Notes: generated by a model from the sequence alone, not told the origin. A DNA stretch of 64,000 bases from Megalonaias nervosa (GCA_016617855.1 JAECUM010004332.1:89509-153508); one strand, 5' to 3'. Shown: positions 22,516-32,211, counted from the stretch's first letter. A program made the numbers and translations.

Positions 22516-22909
22516 TTTTGATTTTTGGCCAACAAAAGTGAGTCAAGATCTTGTGATAAGTCTTATTAATCCCTAAATGACCAGCCAGAGGAGTTTCATG
22601 GGCCAAACTAAGTATTTCCTGTCTGTAAGACTTTGGAACTACAATTTGATAGTTCACCGACCGTTCATCACCAGCAGGTACCTTGGGAAGTCTCCATTTT
22701 CTCATAAGAATTCCATTTTTAATGAAATAACAGACAGGTACTTCAGTGGCTTCAGTTTCACTAATGGCCCTCTGAAACAAACAGGAGATCTCAGGATCTT
22801 TTTCCTGTTCGATGACAAGTGATTGTCGTTTAACACCCTGATTAGATAAAAGAGAATGAGTAGTTAAAAGAGGATCACTGTGATCGATACCTTTGATTGC
22901 TCCAAACAT
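22502..22909 (-). pseudogene. Protease-integrase linker and integrase HHCC zinc finger, N-terminal part
   Basis: The segment ends in LAHETPLAGHLGINKTYHKI and FCWPKIKSDVL. It supplies the His residues of the H2C2 finger, while the two Cys pairs lie across a frame break in the next piece. The upstream half, with ARG/LYS-poor VIEQEKDPEI and NGILMRKWRLPK words, matches the linker found before integrase in gypsy-type polyproteins. Confidence 0.85.
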
Positions 22910-23220
22910 GGAGTGAAAGTGACCTCATCAAAAGTCCGACCAATACATGTGTCAGCTAAAGGAATGTTTTCCTTATCGAAATCATTCTCAAGAGCTTTCT
23001 TTGCCATAGCTCGAGTAACTGCACAAGCTGGGTATAAATGAGGAAATTCTGTTTCAATTGGCTCAACTTTCTGATCCAAAGAAAGCTTGTCAGTTACAAG
23101 TGGATTAACCACAACCTTGTCTCCAGCTAGGTCGTTGCCTAGTAACAAATGAATGCCCTCAACAGGTAAAGAAGACACTATACTGACTGTCACAGGTCCT
23201 GAAACTAAGTCTGATGACAA
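22864..23220 (-). pseudogene. Protease C-terminal half of the Gmr1-like element
   Basis: The words SSLPVEGIHLLLGNDLAGDKV correspond to the flap-distal strand and the conserved LLLGNDLAG segment of retroelement aspartic proteases. PACAVTRAMAKK follows, a typical spacer before integrase. The active-site half is in another frame upstream (23318-23340). Confidence 0.8.
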
Positions 23221-23317
23221 ATTTACAGAATGGAGAGGAACATTAACAAAGCCGCACTCTACTCCCTGAATTAGAAGACTTCTCAGAAAAAGGCAAAGTA
23301 CCTGATAATAAAAGTCT

Positions 23318-23872
23318 CTAAGAAGTTCCTGTATCCCTTAAAATTTTAATAGGGATAGGATTGTCCAAATCACCCAAGAGTGATATAGAACCCTTCAAGA
23401 TGAATGGTTCATAATTCTCCATAATAAAATCAGACTGGGGTTTATTAGACCCAACAAATGTATTTCTTTCAATACATGACAGTGACCTTGACCTCTTAGA
23501 AATAAGAACATTTGGGATAGGTCTATCTTGATTCTGATGCCTATTTTTCAGTCTGAAGCAATCAGAAATAATGTGTCCTTTCTTCTTGCAATAGGTACAC
23601 ATAGGAAGAGACAAGGATTTTAAATCAAACTTATCTGAAGCTTGATTTTTAAAAGTTGTGCCAGACTGAGTTTTAGAAGGAGTCGTATTAGGCTGAAATA
23701 CCTTTCTACCAGTAGACTGCTGAGTGAAAGACTTGCCTACAACAGAAACTTTATGAGTTAAGGAATACTCATCAGCAGCACGAGCAGCATTTTCCAAGGC
23801 TTCGATCTGATGCTTGTAAAGATACATCCTAATGTTATTATGGACACAGTTCCTAAACTTTTCAACTAACAT
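23318..23872 (-). pseudogene. Gag C-terminal part with CCHC zinc knuckle, and protease active-site start
   Basis: An open segment of 184 codons. Residues 1-40 continue the capsid helix region (LVEKFRNC, ALENAARAADEY). A single zinc knuckle, CTYCKKKGHIISDC (92-105), fits CX2CX4HX4C of a nucleocapsid domain. The segment ends in ILRDTGTS, the DTG active-site loop of the aspartic protease, after which the frame breaks. Gag and protease are therefore read close together, perhaps as one polyprotein. Confidence 0.9.
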
Positions 23873-23982
23873 GAGTTGTCTGAGACTTTTGTAATCTTTG
23901 TTAACCTTTCTAGAAGAGCACCACCTATCAAATTGTTGTGCTTTTTCCCATGCAAGTTCGACATAGGTCTTGTCAGTTGATT

Positions 23983-24600
23983 TTATAGAATTCTGAACTT
24001 TTGCCGATAAGCCTTGGGGACTAACTCATAACCCTTCAAGATGCATTCCTCAACCAAATCATAGTCAGCACTCTGCTCTAGTGACAGTGAAAAATAAATA
24101 TCACTAGCTCTACCAGTAAGTACAGATTGTAATAACAGAGTCCAATGCTCCCTTGGCCACTTCAAATTTTCCGCAATTTCTTCAAAACGAGGAAAATATC
24201 TGTCTACTTCTTTTTCCAGAAAAGGGGGCACTAACTTGATATTTTTGAAACGTCAAAAGTAGGGGAGTGTTTTCCTTTTGCCAGCTCTAATTCTTTTAAC
24301 CGAATTTGAAATTCCCTTTCATCCTTCTCTTTTTGCATCTGGCTCTCTCTCTCTCTCTCTCTCTTCAAATTGTAACTGCATTTGTTTATCTTTCTCTCTT
24401 TCCTGTCTCTCTCTTTCTCCTCTTTCTCAAATTGTAACTGTATTTGTTTATCTTTCTCTCTTTCCTGTCTCTCTCTCTCTCCTCTTTCTCAAATTGCAAC
24501 TGCATTACTTCCATTTCTTTTTTCCATTTGTATCTTTTCTATCTGAAACTGAACCTGTCTAATCTCCAATTCCAACTTTTTTAGCTGGACTTCCATTTTC
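23983..24600 (-). pseudogene. Gag N-terminal part: coiled coil plus SCAN-related capsid
   Basis: The capsid part (23983-24231) reads EKEVDRYFPRFEEIAENLKW, PREHWTLLLQSVLTGRA, SLEQSADYDLVEECIL and YELVPKAYRQKFR. This alpha-helical pattern is the Gmr1-like capsid from which the vertebrate SCAN domain is reported to derive. Upstream, a (CT)-rich plus strand (24340-24560) encodes an Arg/Glu/Gln-rich coiled coil on the minus strand, broken by stops. Gag assembles the particle around the genomic RNA. Confidence 0.85.
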
Positions 24601-24797
24601 AAAATTTCCAAACACTCCTGGATAAAATTTTAAAAAGTCTCTACCTTTGATGATACTTTGAAAAAAAGCCTGTTGATTCCACTGAAAATTTCAAACAAAA
24701 TATGAAATAGTACTTGGGATTTAAAAAACTTCTGAAAACTAGGGGAATTTAAATTTCAAAAACAATTTTTTGGGAAATATTTAGCCAAAATTCATAT

Positions 24798-24815
24798 ATC
24801 CCGGATGAGCCCCCA
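24798..24815 (-). other. Primer-binding site, tRNA-Pro type
   Basis: On the element strand TGGGGGCTCATCCGGGAT follows the 5' LTR after a 9-nt AAAGAAAAC spacer. It differs at one position from the classical proline-tRNA PBS of gammaretroviruses, TGGGGGCTCGTCCGGGAT. Position and sequence together make this a confident minus-strand primer site. Confidence 0.88.
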
Positions 24816-24824
24816 GTTTTCTTT

Positions 24825-25735
24825 TGTTACGTATAGGCTCGTACAGAAGTAACAAAAGAAAAGAGTGACATCAACAAGCTTTGTAAATTTAACAAAATAA
24901 TTTATTTCCCTAGAAAACAAGGTAAAAATATGAAATAGGACTTACAGTTTGTGAATCTAATCCAAAAATTAATCCTAGAATTAAAAAATATAAGTCCTAT
25001 CACTAAAAAGTTCTAATTGAATCCAAGTTCGAATCTTGATGAAGTTCCAATATGGAAGGCGATGACGTCCTCTATAACCAGTTTGTGTTGATGTGTCAAC
25101 AGTTCCTTGTTGAGTCACCAAGAATATAATTCCGGCTTTTGAATTCCAAATAATTTAGTAAATGTCTTTGTCCAAGAACTTAAATGAAAAAGAGTATTTT
25201 CCAGGGTGAATAAATTATTTTAAATAAAAAACTCAATTCAAATGGCTACAACAGGAATACCTTTTGGCCTGAAGGTATATTTTACCACTGATCAAATCCA
25301 CTAGAAAATGTCTGTTTTAACCTGCGATTTTAGATCACAATGATGGCTCACGTGGTCACTTAACTTGAACAGCGCAGTAAAAAAAATGCCAATTTGCACG
25401 TAAGCTAGAATAGCCCTATCTAAGAATCAGATTCCCACACCGGAAATAAATTAAAAATAAAACTGTTTACAACAGAGCTAACACTTAGGCTGAACATGAC
25501 CTTGGTAATGACCAATCATTTTCACTCATGTTTACAAATTCAGAACCAAGGTCAAGAACTAGGTCAGCTTAAAATATAATGTAGCAATCATTTTGCGTTC
25601 TAATCAGACTAAAAGAACTGAACTAAATTTACTTGGAAAAATGTCAAATCCAGTAAAATATTATCCTTACAATAAAATGTAATGAAACAAAAAGAAATTT
25701 AAAACTACACACAAATAATTTAATTACATATACGT

Positions 25736-25739
<4 letters not shown>
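24825..25739 (-). repeat. 5' LTR of the Gmr1-like element
   Basis: Colinear with the left LTR. On the plus strand it runs from TGTTACGTATAGG to TACATATACGTAACA. The extreme ends TGTTACG and CGTAACA are perfect inverted repeats, but the outer GTAACA is absent at the matching inner edge of the 3' LTR, so the exact boundary is uncertain by about 6 bp. Confidence 0.88.

Positions 25740-25806
<67 letters not shown>
25740..25806. repeat. (TA)n microsatellite
   Basis: About 33 TA units between the LTR element and palindromic MITE copy 6. A shorter TA run abuts the other side of the LTR element (about 19360-19369). Confidence 0.97.
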
Positions 25807-25812
<6 letters not shown>

Positions 25813-25950
25813 TTATGAGTCCAACTGCAAAACTGCGCAGATCCAGATCTGCCATCACGTAATGCATCAGTAGATCTGGATCTGTGCATTTTGTCAGGAG
25901 TAATCATACACCATGATTTGCAGGCACATTATGCTAAGGCAGATCAAGAC

Positions 25951-25953
<3 letters not shown>
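25807..25953 (-). mobile_element. Palindromic MITE, copy 6, with (TA)n at both ends
   Basis: Contains GCGCAGATCCAGATCTGCC...AGTAGATCTGGATCTGTGCA, the spacer GGAGTAATCA and CATGATTTGCAGGC...GGCAGATCAAGACC. Both outer TIRs, which normally hold TATATA, are replaced by long (TA)n runs. Confidence 0.8.

Positions 25954-26023
<70 letters not shown>
25954..26023. repeat. (TA)n microsatellite
   Basis: About 34 TA units immediately after MITE copy 6, similar in length to the run on its other side. The following 26024-26465 resembles 19080-19330 in its first 200 bp (TTCATTT..AATAT, TTTGTCT.TCCA.CCA) and holds no gene. Confidence 0.95.
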
Positions 26024-26026
<3 letters not shown>

Positions 26027-26465
26027 TTACAATAAATCTTTACAATAATATAGTGGTCCAGCTGTACCATTTGCTATTCAGAATTCTTCATTTCCAATAT
26101 GTTTTATGCATTTGTCTGTCCATCCACCGTTCCATTTTTCCCACCGCTTCTCCATCCATCATACACTTCATTTCTGGAGTAAAAATCCCAAACAGTTCAA
26201 GATATTCATATGGGACATCATATCCAGTTGACGTAACAAGATAAAATTACGAAAATAAGTGTGCACACATATGATGCCTATTGCTACTCCTTATCCATTG
26301 TAAATTTGAACTCCCTATAAGTATAATCTCCAGCAAGTCCTTTTGCCTCCTAACACATTTTTGAAGGGCAGATAAATGTAGATGACTTTTTGTTGTTGTT
26401 GATACTGGTTTTCTGTGAGCAATTCCGAAGTGCTAGCACTTTAAATTTGTATATTAAGTCCATAC

Positions 26466-26668
26466 GTTACATACTTGCCTTATAAGTCAAGTCAAACTGC
26501 AGAGAACAAAGATCCCTATTTGCCATAGCATAATGCACCTGCAGATCAGGACGTATTTTGTTTTTCTTCTGATTATTCCTAACAAACTGCATATACCCAG
26601 ATCTGCTGCCACATTATGCAATGGCAGATCTGGGTCTTTGTAGTTCGCAGTTTAGCTCAAGTATGTAC
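26466..26668 (+). mobile_element. Palindromic MITE, copy 7
   Basis: Left end ATACTTGCCTTATAAGTCAA; first hairpin GATCCCTATTTGCC...GCAGATCAGGAC; spacer TGATTATTCC; second hairpin ACCCAGATCTGCTGCC...ATGGCAGATCTGGGTC; right end CTCAAGTATGTACAC. Close to full length. Confidence 0.8.
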
Positions 26669-26811
26669 ACATATATTTGTTCTTTTGAAACCTTCCTGCA
26701 TTTTTGCCCGAGTTGCAAAGATATTTGAGCTTATGGAATTTTCTTGAGCTTGACAATCCATTCCTTCTCTTTGCATATCTGACTTGCAACTGGTGGGTCA
26801 TGAGTTCAAGA

Positions 26812-27125
26812 CCTCAGTGCCAATGGGTTGCTTGGGTACCCTTAAGGAGGTAACTTGCCACAGTGCAAACCTCAGTGCCAGTGGGTTGATTGAGTACACT
26901 TAAGCAATGTATCTTGCCACAGTGCAAACCTCAGTGCCAATGGGTTGATTGAGTACCCTTGCAAGGTAGCTTGCCACAGAGCAAACATCAGTGCCAAATG
27001 GTTGATTGAGTACCCTTAAGCAATGTACCTTGCCACAGCTCAAACCTTAGTGTCACTGGGTTGATTGAGTATTTGTACTTCAGTGCCAATGGGTTGATTG
27101 AGTACACCTAAAGCAAGGTACCTGT
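26812..27125. repeat. Tandem repeat, about 58-bp unit, SINE-derived
   Basis: Units begin at 26812, 26870, 26929, 26986, 27045 and, after a deletion, 27078. The core words are CTCAGTGCCAATGGGTTGAT, TGAGTACCCTTAAGCAATG and CTTGCCACAGTGCAAA. The first unit follows a B-box-like GGGTCATGAGTTCAAGACC, so the array probably arose from a SINE body. Confidence 0.85.
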
Positions 27126-27222
27126 ACTTGCCTCATTTCAGTTTCTTAGGTCTGTTGTTCATGGCAAAATTAGCTTTTAAAATTTTTACTTGTTGAGAAT
27201 GGAAAGACATGTTAAATAAAAA

Positions 27223-27283
27223 TAATAATAATAGTTATTATTATTATTATTATTATTATTATTGTTATTGTTATTATTATTTT
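27223..27283. repeat. (AAT)n/(ATT)n microsatellite, palindromic
   Basis: A short AAT run switches to a longer ATT run, giving a perfect-hairpin potential. A second ATT/GTT run lies at 27853-27890. Confidence 0.9.
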
Positions 27284-27850
27284 AGCATGCTAGCCTTTTG
27301 ACCAGAATGGTGCAAGTTCAAATCCCAGTACGTGACTTTTTGGCGCCGCCGTTTTGGCACAGAGCCGTTTTGGCGCCAGCCATTTTGGCGTGCCAGTTAC
27401 CTACATGGTTTAAATACTGGGTAAGTGGGACTAATTACTTGTTACATTGTGCCAACATACAACAACATCGCACTAACCTACCGTATTGAAACCGATAGGG
27501 TATGTTATCACGACAATTATAACTCCAACATACAACAACATCGCACTAACCTACCATAAAAATAAATGTTTTTCGTGCAAACAATGTACTATTTTATTGA
27601 GAAATACATTCATGTTAATAAGCGCCAAAACGACTGGCGCCAAAACGGCCCTGTGCCAAAACATCCTGCGCCAAAATGGCGGCACCAAAACGGTCGCGCC
27701 AAAACGGCAGCGCCAAAACATCCTGCTTCGTTCAAATCCTACCATTGGATCAGTTTGGGTCCTTGGACAATTCACTTTACTCTGATTGCCTTGGCACTCA
27801 ATAACCTATTTGTGTTGCTGCCATAAAACACCAAATTATCAACAAGAAAT
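27284..27850 (+). mobile_element. SINE family C copy, split by a foldback element
   Basis: The left piece TTAGCATGCTAGCC...GTGCAAGTTCAAATCC matches the SINE C head through its B box. The right piece resumes at GTTCAAATCCTACCATTGG and runs through TTGGACAATTCACTTTACTC, ATTGCCTTGGCACTCAATAA to CATAAAACACCAAATTATC. The interruption is the next entry. Confidence 0.7.
27326..27729. mobile_element. 404-bp foldback element with iterated TTTTGGCGCC arms
   Basis: The left arm holds three to four TTTTGGC units (TTTTTGGCGCCGCCG, TTTTGGCACAGAGCCG, TTTTGGCGCCAGCC). The right arm has their complements in longer array (GCGCCAAAACG, TGTGCCAAAACATCC, GCGCCAAAATGG, GCGCCAAAACGG). The middle contains a 31-bp segment duplicated at 27452 and 27525 (CCAACATACAACAACATCGC). 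The 10-bp direct repeat GTTCAAATCC flanks it (27316-27325, 27730-27739), as expected for a target-site duplication. It is GC-rich against an AT-rich background. No coding capacity. Confidence 0.75.
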
Positions 27851-28199
27851 ATTGTTATTATTATTATTATTATTGTTGTTGTTGTTATTACCTGTTCAAG
27901 GAAATAATAAAAAGTGATGAAAACTTAACAAGACAGCCAAGGTGCACAGTATGGGAAACAAAACAGAAATGGCACAGGTTCTAATATTAAGTATTTTGAA
28001 TTGTGCGGTGTGAGATTATATTCTAGTTCCAGAATGAAATTGGGAAGAACTGGTAAAGTTCTAAAGTTCATTATTTGTGTTTGGCAAGTCCGTCAAGCTT
28101 GAATGTATATAATATAGTCTCAGGATGGTGAAAATGCTGCTGTTAAGAAACTTCCTGCCAATTAAATCTGTATGAGGTTAGTTTGAAATACTGTTTGTA

Positions 28200-29345
28200 C
28201 ATACATGTAACTGAAGAATCTAAATGCTATTTTTATACACATGTAACAGGGGAATCTGCAGGCCCAGCCTTAGGCTGATTGGACCAATTTGGCCCAATCG
28301 GGCCCCATTCTTGTTTAAATGTTTATTTCCAAATGCTGTGCATAAATCCATGGGGCCCTGCCAAGGAGATCCAAATCGGGCCCCACGTTTGCTAAGGCCA
28401 TTCTTGGGAATCTGAAAGCTTTTTACATATGTATAACTGGAGAATCTGAGTGCTGTTTCTACACACATGTAACTGGGAAATCGGATTTTTTTTACATATG
28501 TATAACTGGAGAATCTGAGTGCTGTTTCGACACACATGTAACTGGGAAATCTGAATGCTTTTTACATATGTATAACTAGAGAATCTGAATACTGTTTTTA
28601 TACACATGTAACTGGATAATCTGAATTCTATTGTACATACATATAACTGGAGAATCTGAATGCTTTTTTTTTTGACATAAGTGTAATGGGAGAATCTCAG
28701 CGCTGTTTTTACACACATGTAACTAGAGTATCTAAATGCTGTTTTTACACACATGTAACTAGAGTATCTAAATGCTGTTTTTACACACATGTATCTAGAG
28801 TATCTAAATGCTGTTTTTACACACATGTATCTAGAGTATCTAAATGCTGTTTTTATACACATGTAACTAGAGTATCTAAATGCTGTTTTTACACACATGT
28901 AACTAGAGTATCTAAATGCTGTTTTTACACACATGTAACTAGAGTATCTAAATGCTGTTTTTACACACATGTATCTAGAGTATCTAAATGCTGTTTTTAC
29001 ACACATGTATCTAGAGTATCTAAATGCTGTTTTTACACACATGTAACTAGAGTATCTAAATGCTGTTTTTACACACATGTAACTAGAGTATCTAAATGCT
29101 GTTTTTACATGTAACTGAAGAGTCTGAATGCTATATGTTAAAGTCAACAGCACTGATAACTGAAGAAAATGCTGTTTTTACACACATGTAACTAGATTAT
29201 CTAAATGCTGTTTTTACACACATGTAACTAGAGTATCTAAATGCTGTTTTTACACACATGTTACTAGAGTATCTAAATGCTGTTTTTACATGTAACTGAA
29301 GAGTCTGAATGCTATATGTTAAAGTCAACAGCACTGATAACTGAA
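28200..29345. repeat. Minisatellite, 36-bp unit
   Basis: Between 28711 and 29106 units repeat every 36 bp: CTAGAGTATCTAAATGCTG followed by TTTTTACACACATGTAA. Variants GTAACT and GTATCT alternate in a five-unit pattern repeated twice (180-bp higher-order period). Flanking units are more diverged (28200-28700, with GGAGAATCTGAATGCTG). A 75-bp block with GAAGAGTCTGAATGC and TTAAAGTCAACAGCACTG occurs twice at the 3' side (29107, 29287). The 36-bp period keeps long frames open on both strands (28686-29114 plus, 28392-29153 minus); neither is credible as a gene. Confidence 0.95.
28259..28407 (+). mobile_element. Short GGCC-ended interspersed element, copy 2
   Basis: GGCCCAGCCTTAGGCTGATT to TTTGCTAAGGCCATTC, matching the 1488-1668 copy in start, middle and end. 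It interrupts the diverged part of the 36-bp minisatellite, and GGGAATCTG occurs on both sides, either as a target duplication or as the array's own repeat. Confidence 0.55.
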
Positions 29346-29514
29346 GAAAATGCTGTTATGTAAATGTTATATGTTGGCTCAGTCATCTTGTGACAGTCTA
29401 GGTCTTCAATTACAAGTGCCAATTTAGTTAATAAAAATTATTTCTCTTTGTATTAATGAGCTTGACCTATTAAGGCTACTTGATTTGGATGTTAAATATT
29501 CTGAATATAGGGAA

Positions 29515-29712
29515 CTGCTGTGAAGTCTTTGAGTGGATGGTTTGGTGTTTTATGGTACATCAACACAAGTAGGCTATTTAGTGCCAGTGCAGTTGGAGTA
29601 AATTCCAGGAACACATCATGTGGCTGAGCCAAGCTGGCCTGATGGTAGAAACTAAACCTGTGTGATTTTGGTGGTGAGTCTGGCATACTAATCACGGGTC
29701 TACTGTGGCTTT
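29515..29712 (-). mobile_element. SINE family C copy, inverted
   Basis: Inverted order: TTTGGTGTTTTATGGTACAT, AGGCTATTTAGTGCCAGTGC, GAGTAAATTCCAGGAACAC, GATGGTAGAAACTAAACCTG (B-box complement), GGCATACTAATCACGGG (A-box complement). Diverged. Confidence 0.55.
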
Positions 29713-32029
29713 GAAAATTTTGAAATGGAAGGAGTTGGTTTACCATAATATACAATTAGAACCCTTATTTTTCATTTGTATGCGAGAATCCTCTTACTTT
29801 GACATGAAACAATAATGTCACCTATTTACTGGAAATTTTTAAAATCTTTTTCTTATTGAAATCAGCATGACCTCACAAAATCTTTGTTGGAAAGTGATAG
29901 CCATGTTTTCTCTTAAAAGTGTTTTTGTCCAAAATAACATCATATTTTACCATGACATCTTCGTTGACATTTTATATGAAAAAAAATTTATTTGGCTCAG
30001 CTGTTGCTTGAAATTTGTAGTGTTGCACATGGGATCCCAAGGGCAGGGGACACTGTGTTGCCCACCTCCAGAGTTGAGGGGGGGGAGAGGACATGCAACA
30101 TTTGAGAGGGACAAAGGAAAATAATAGTACATAATGCACTAATAATGCTATAAAACTGAGATCATTTCATTTGCTTCAACTGTTTTTGCAACCCTAACTT
30201 TATGGTCTGTATTGTACTGTCATATTTTCCTAAGACACTTAACATTTGTAATAAACTTTTTATCATGTGTTCAGATAAGTCATGAAAACATTAACACGTT
30301 TGAATATCTTGTTAACCTGAAATGAGCTGCACCTTGGATTTTATTATTCAAGGTCTTGCTCTCATTTATCTTTAGTGTACTTTCATTATCTACTAGCATT
30401 TCATTTAATAGATACCTGCTTTCTGAACTATTCTTCTTTCCAAAATCACAATTCATTAATTAAATGACAAATTGTGTATTTGCATAAATTTAGTCTCTTT
30501 TGTGATTAGTTTAACTCTGAAATAAATTGAATCTTCCCCACCATAGAGGTGACTTTAACCTTGAAAATGTGTTACACTAACGGCCATCAAACATTTAACA
30601 TTTCAACATGACCAACTACCACATACCTCAACTATTTTCACTGCCAGATGCGTTGTTATTCATTGCCATCTTACAGGTTTTATCACATTTAGCAACTTTG
30701 GCTATTGCTAGCAGAGACATGGATGGACATTCACTAACGAAAAGTTGTTGGCATATTTTTCGATTTTTTTTGTGATGACAACAGGGGCAAACATAGTTGA
30801 GATTTGGGGGACATAGGACAAAAAATGTAACCTGTGCTCAGTATGCAACACTTGTATCATGCTTGTAAGATTTGATTGGTTAGTTAGCACTTAAGGATGC
30901 AAATGATTATTTAATGCCGTGTCAGCAGGAGAAGAGCACTTTCAATAGAGATATGCTGTGCCAGCCAGCTTGGCTCAGTCTGGGCAGCAGTGAACCCATA
31001 AAGGTTTAGTTTTCTCAAGTTTTGGGAAGTGAAGTTTGCACAAAACTACCATTAAAAATATTTTGCTAAAAACATCCAGTTGGTTATTGGGTTTGTTAAA
31101 AAATAAAGTAGCTGTCTCATTATGATATTAAATAGCACCATCCTACCTCATGAAGAAAACACAACAGAGCATGTCATCATTGGTGCTAAACTTCATTCAG
31201 CACTAATCATTGTCTTTCTCAATCAGTAATAATGCCTTTGCTATCTGCTTATTTGCAGGACATCATATGCAAATAGGAGACTTCAGTTTTACATGCTTTC
31301 AGATATGGATACTTGTTCTGCTGATATCTTTAACTTCTGTTTAATAGGAGCAATGAATTACCCATCGCTGTTACGCAGCTTTTTACATTTTTGTGTTGAA
31401 TATATCTTGTCCATTCAATGTGAGTGGAGATTTGTAAATAAGACATGATCCATGTGTACATCCACCACTCCTACACATAAACAGTCATCTTTTTCAAGGA
31501 TGCCGTGTTATGGTGCTGTTGTTAAAATTGTGATAAGAGAAAAATTTCCTGCTGCATGTTATGGCCATAATTAGTTCTCCCTTCAGCAGTACATGTATTT
31601 CATCTAGTGTTAATTTCATCCACCTCATCTTCTGTTCTTATGTTGGTACCCCTGCCCCATCTCAGTAATTAGTTCTGGAAAGGTCTTCTTTGTTTACCAT
31701 ATTGTATTTCACCCTTTATGGGTTAGGTACACCTCTTATTTTTCAAATACAATTGGTTCACAGGTAGGTATTGTGTGTTAAGTTGTAACACACCATTGGG
31801 CCAACCACAACTAATAGGAATTTATAGTTTCTTATTAAATAATTGCTCAAACATTTCTGGTGTTTTTCTATTACACCATTGTATTTTAATCCATATGTGA
31901 CACATCACATTGTTTTTGCATTGCTCCTTGAGTACAATGAAGGTTAATCAAACATGTCTTTCTTTAGAAATGTAAAGGTGAATGAGAAGACAGGAAATTG
32001 TTCCTGTGTAATTCGTTGTTTATCTTTGT
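29713..32029. other. AT-rich sequence, no gene recognised
   Basis: Only a short GC-rich patch at about 30030-30115 stands out (CCACCTCCAGAGTTGAGG and a G run). No exon, repeat array or element end was identified on either strand. Confidence 0.45.
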
Positions 32030-32120
32030 GCATACACTGGTGTATATATAATATGCAATACAAACAGGTGAATTGCAAATACATTGGTGTGTATATAACA
32101 TGCAGTACCTATAAACAGGT
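32030..32120. repeat. Tandem duplication, about 57 bp
   Basis: Two copies of TACA.TGGTGT.TATATAA, ATGCA.TAC, AAACAGGTGA. Short and imperfect. Confidence 0.7.
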
Positions 32121-32211
32121 GAGTCTAACATGTGACAATAATACAACATTGTTCTTTTTATTAGTTCAATTTTTATTGTTCTCCTTCAAAAAACATTTGA
32201 ATAGTAGTGTG

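Larger units (their letters stand above)
19370..25739 (-). mobile_element. Gmr1-like Ty3/gypsy LTR retrotransposon, near complete, inactive
   Basis: A 6.4-kb element with two LTRs of about 900 bp, a PBS, a polypurine tract and gag, protease, integrase, RT and RNase H remnants, all on the minus strand. The 5'-to-3' order is gag-PR-IN-RT-RH. RT, protease and gag are of gypsy type, but integrase precedes RT, the order described for Gmr1-like elements first reported from Atlantic cod. The frames are broken in several places, and the integrase has an internal deletion, so this copy cannot be autonomous. It is inserted in a (TA)n tract, which hides any target-site duplication. Confidence 0.92.

Noticed and set aside
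25644..26244. Tyr/Ile-repeat open frames across the (TA)n tracts
   Set aside because: They simply translate the microsatellites.
28392..29153. A 253-codon minus-strand frame and a 142-codon plus-strand frame made of 12-residue repeats
   Set aside because: Both are products of the 36-bp minisatellite period. Two overlapping repeat proteins on opposite strands with no start context or domain are not credible.
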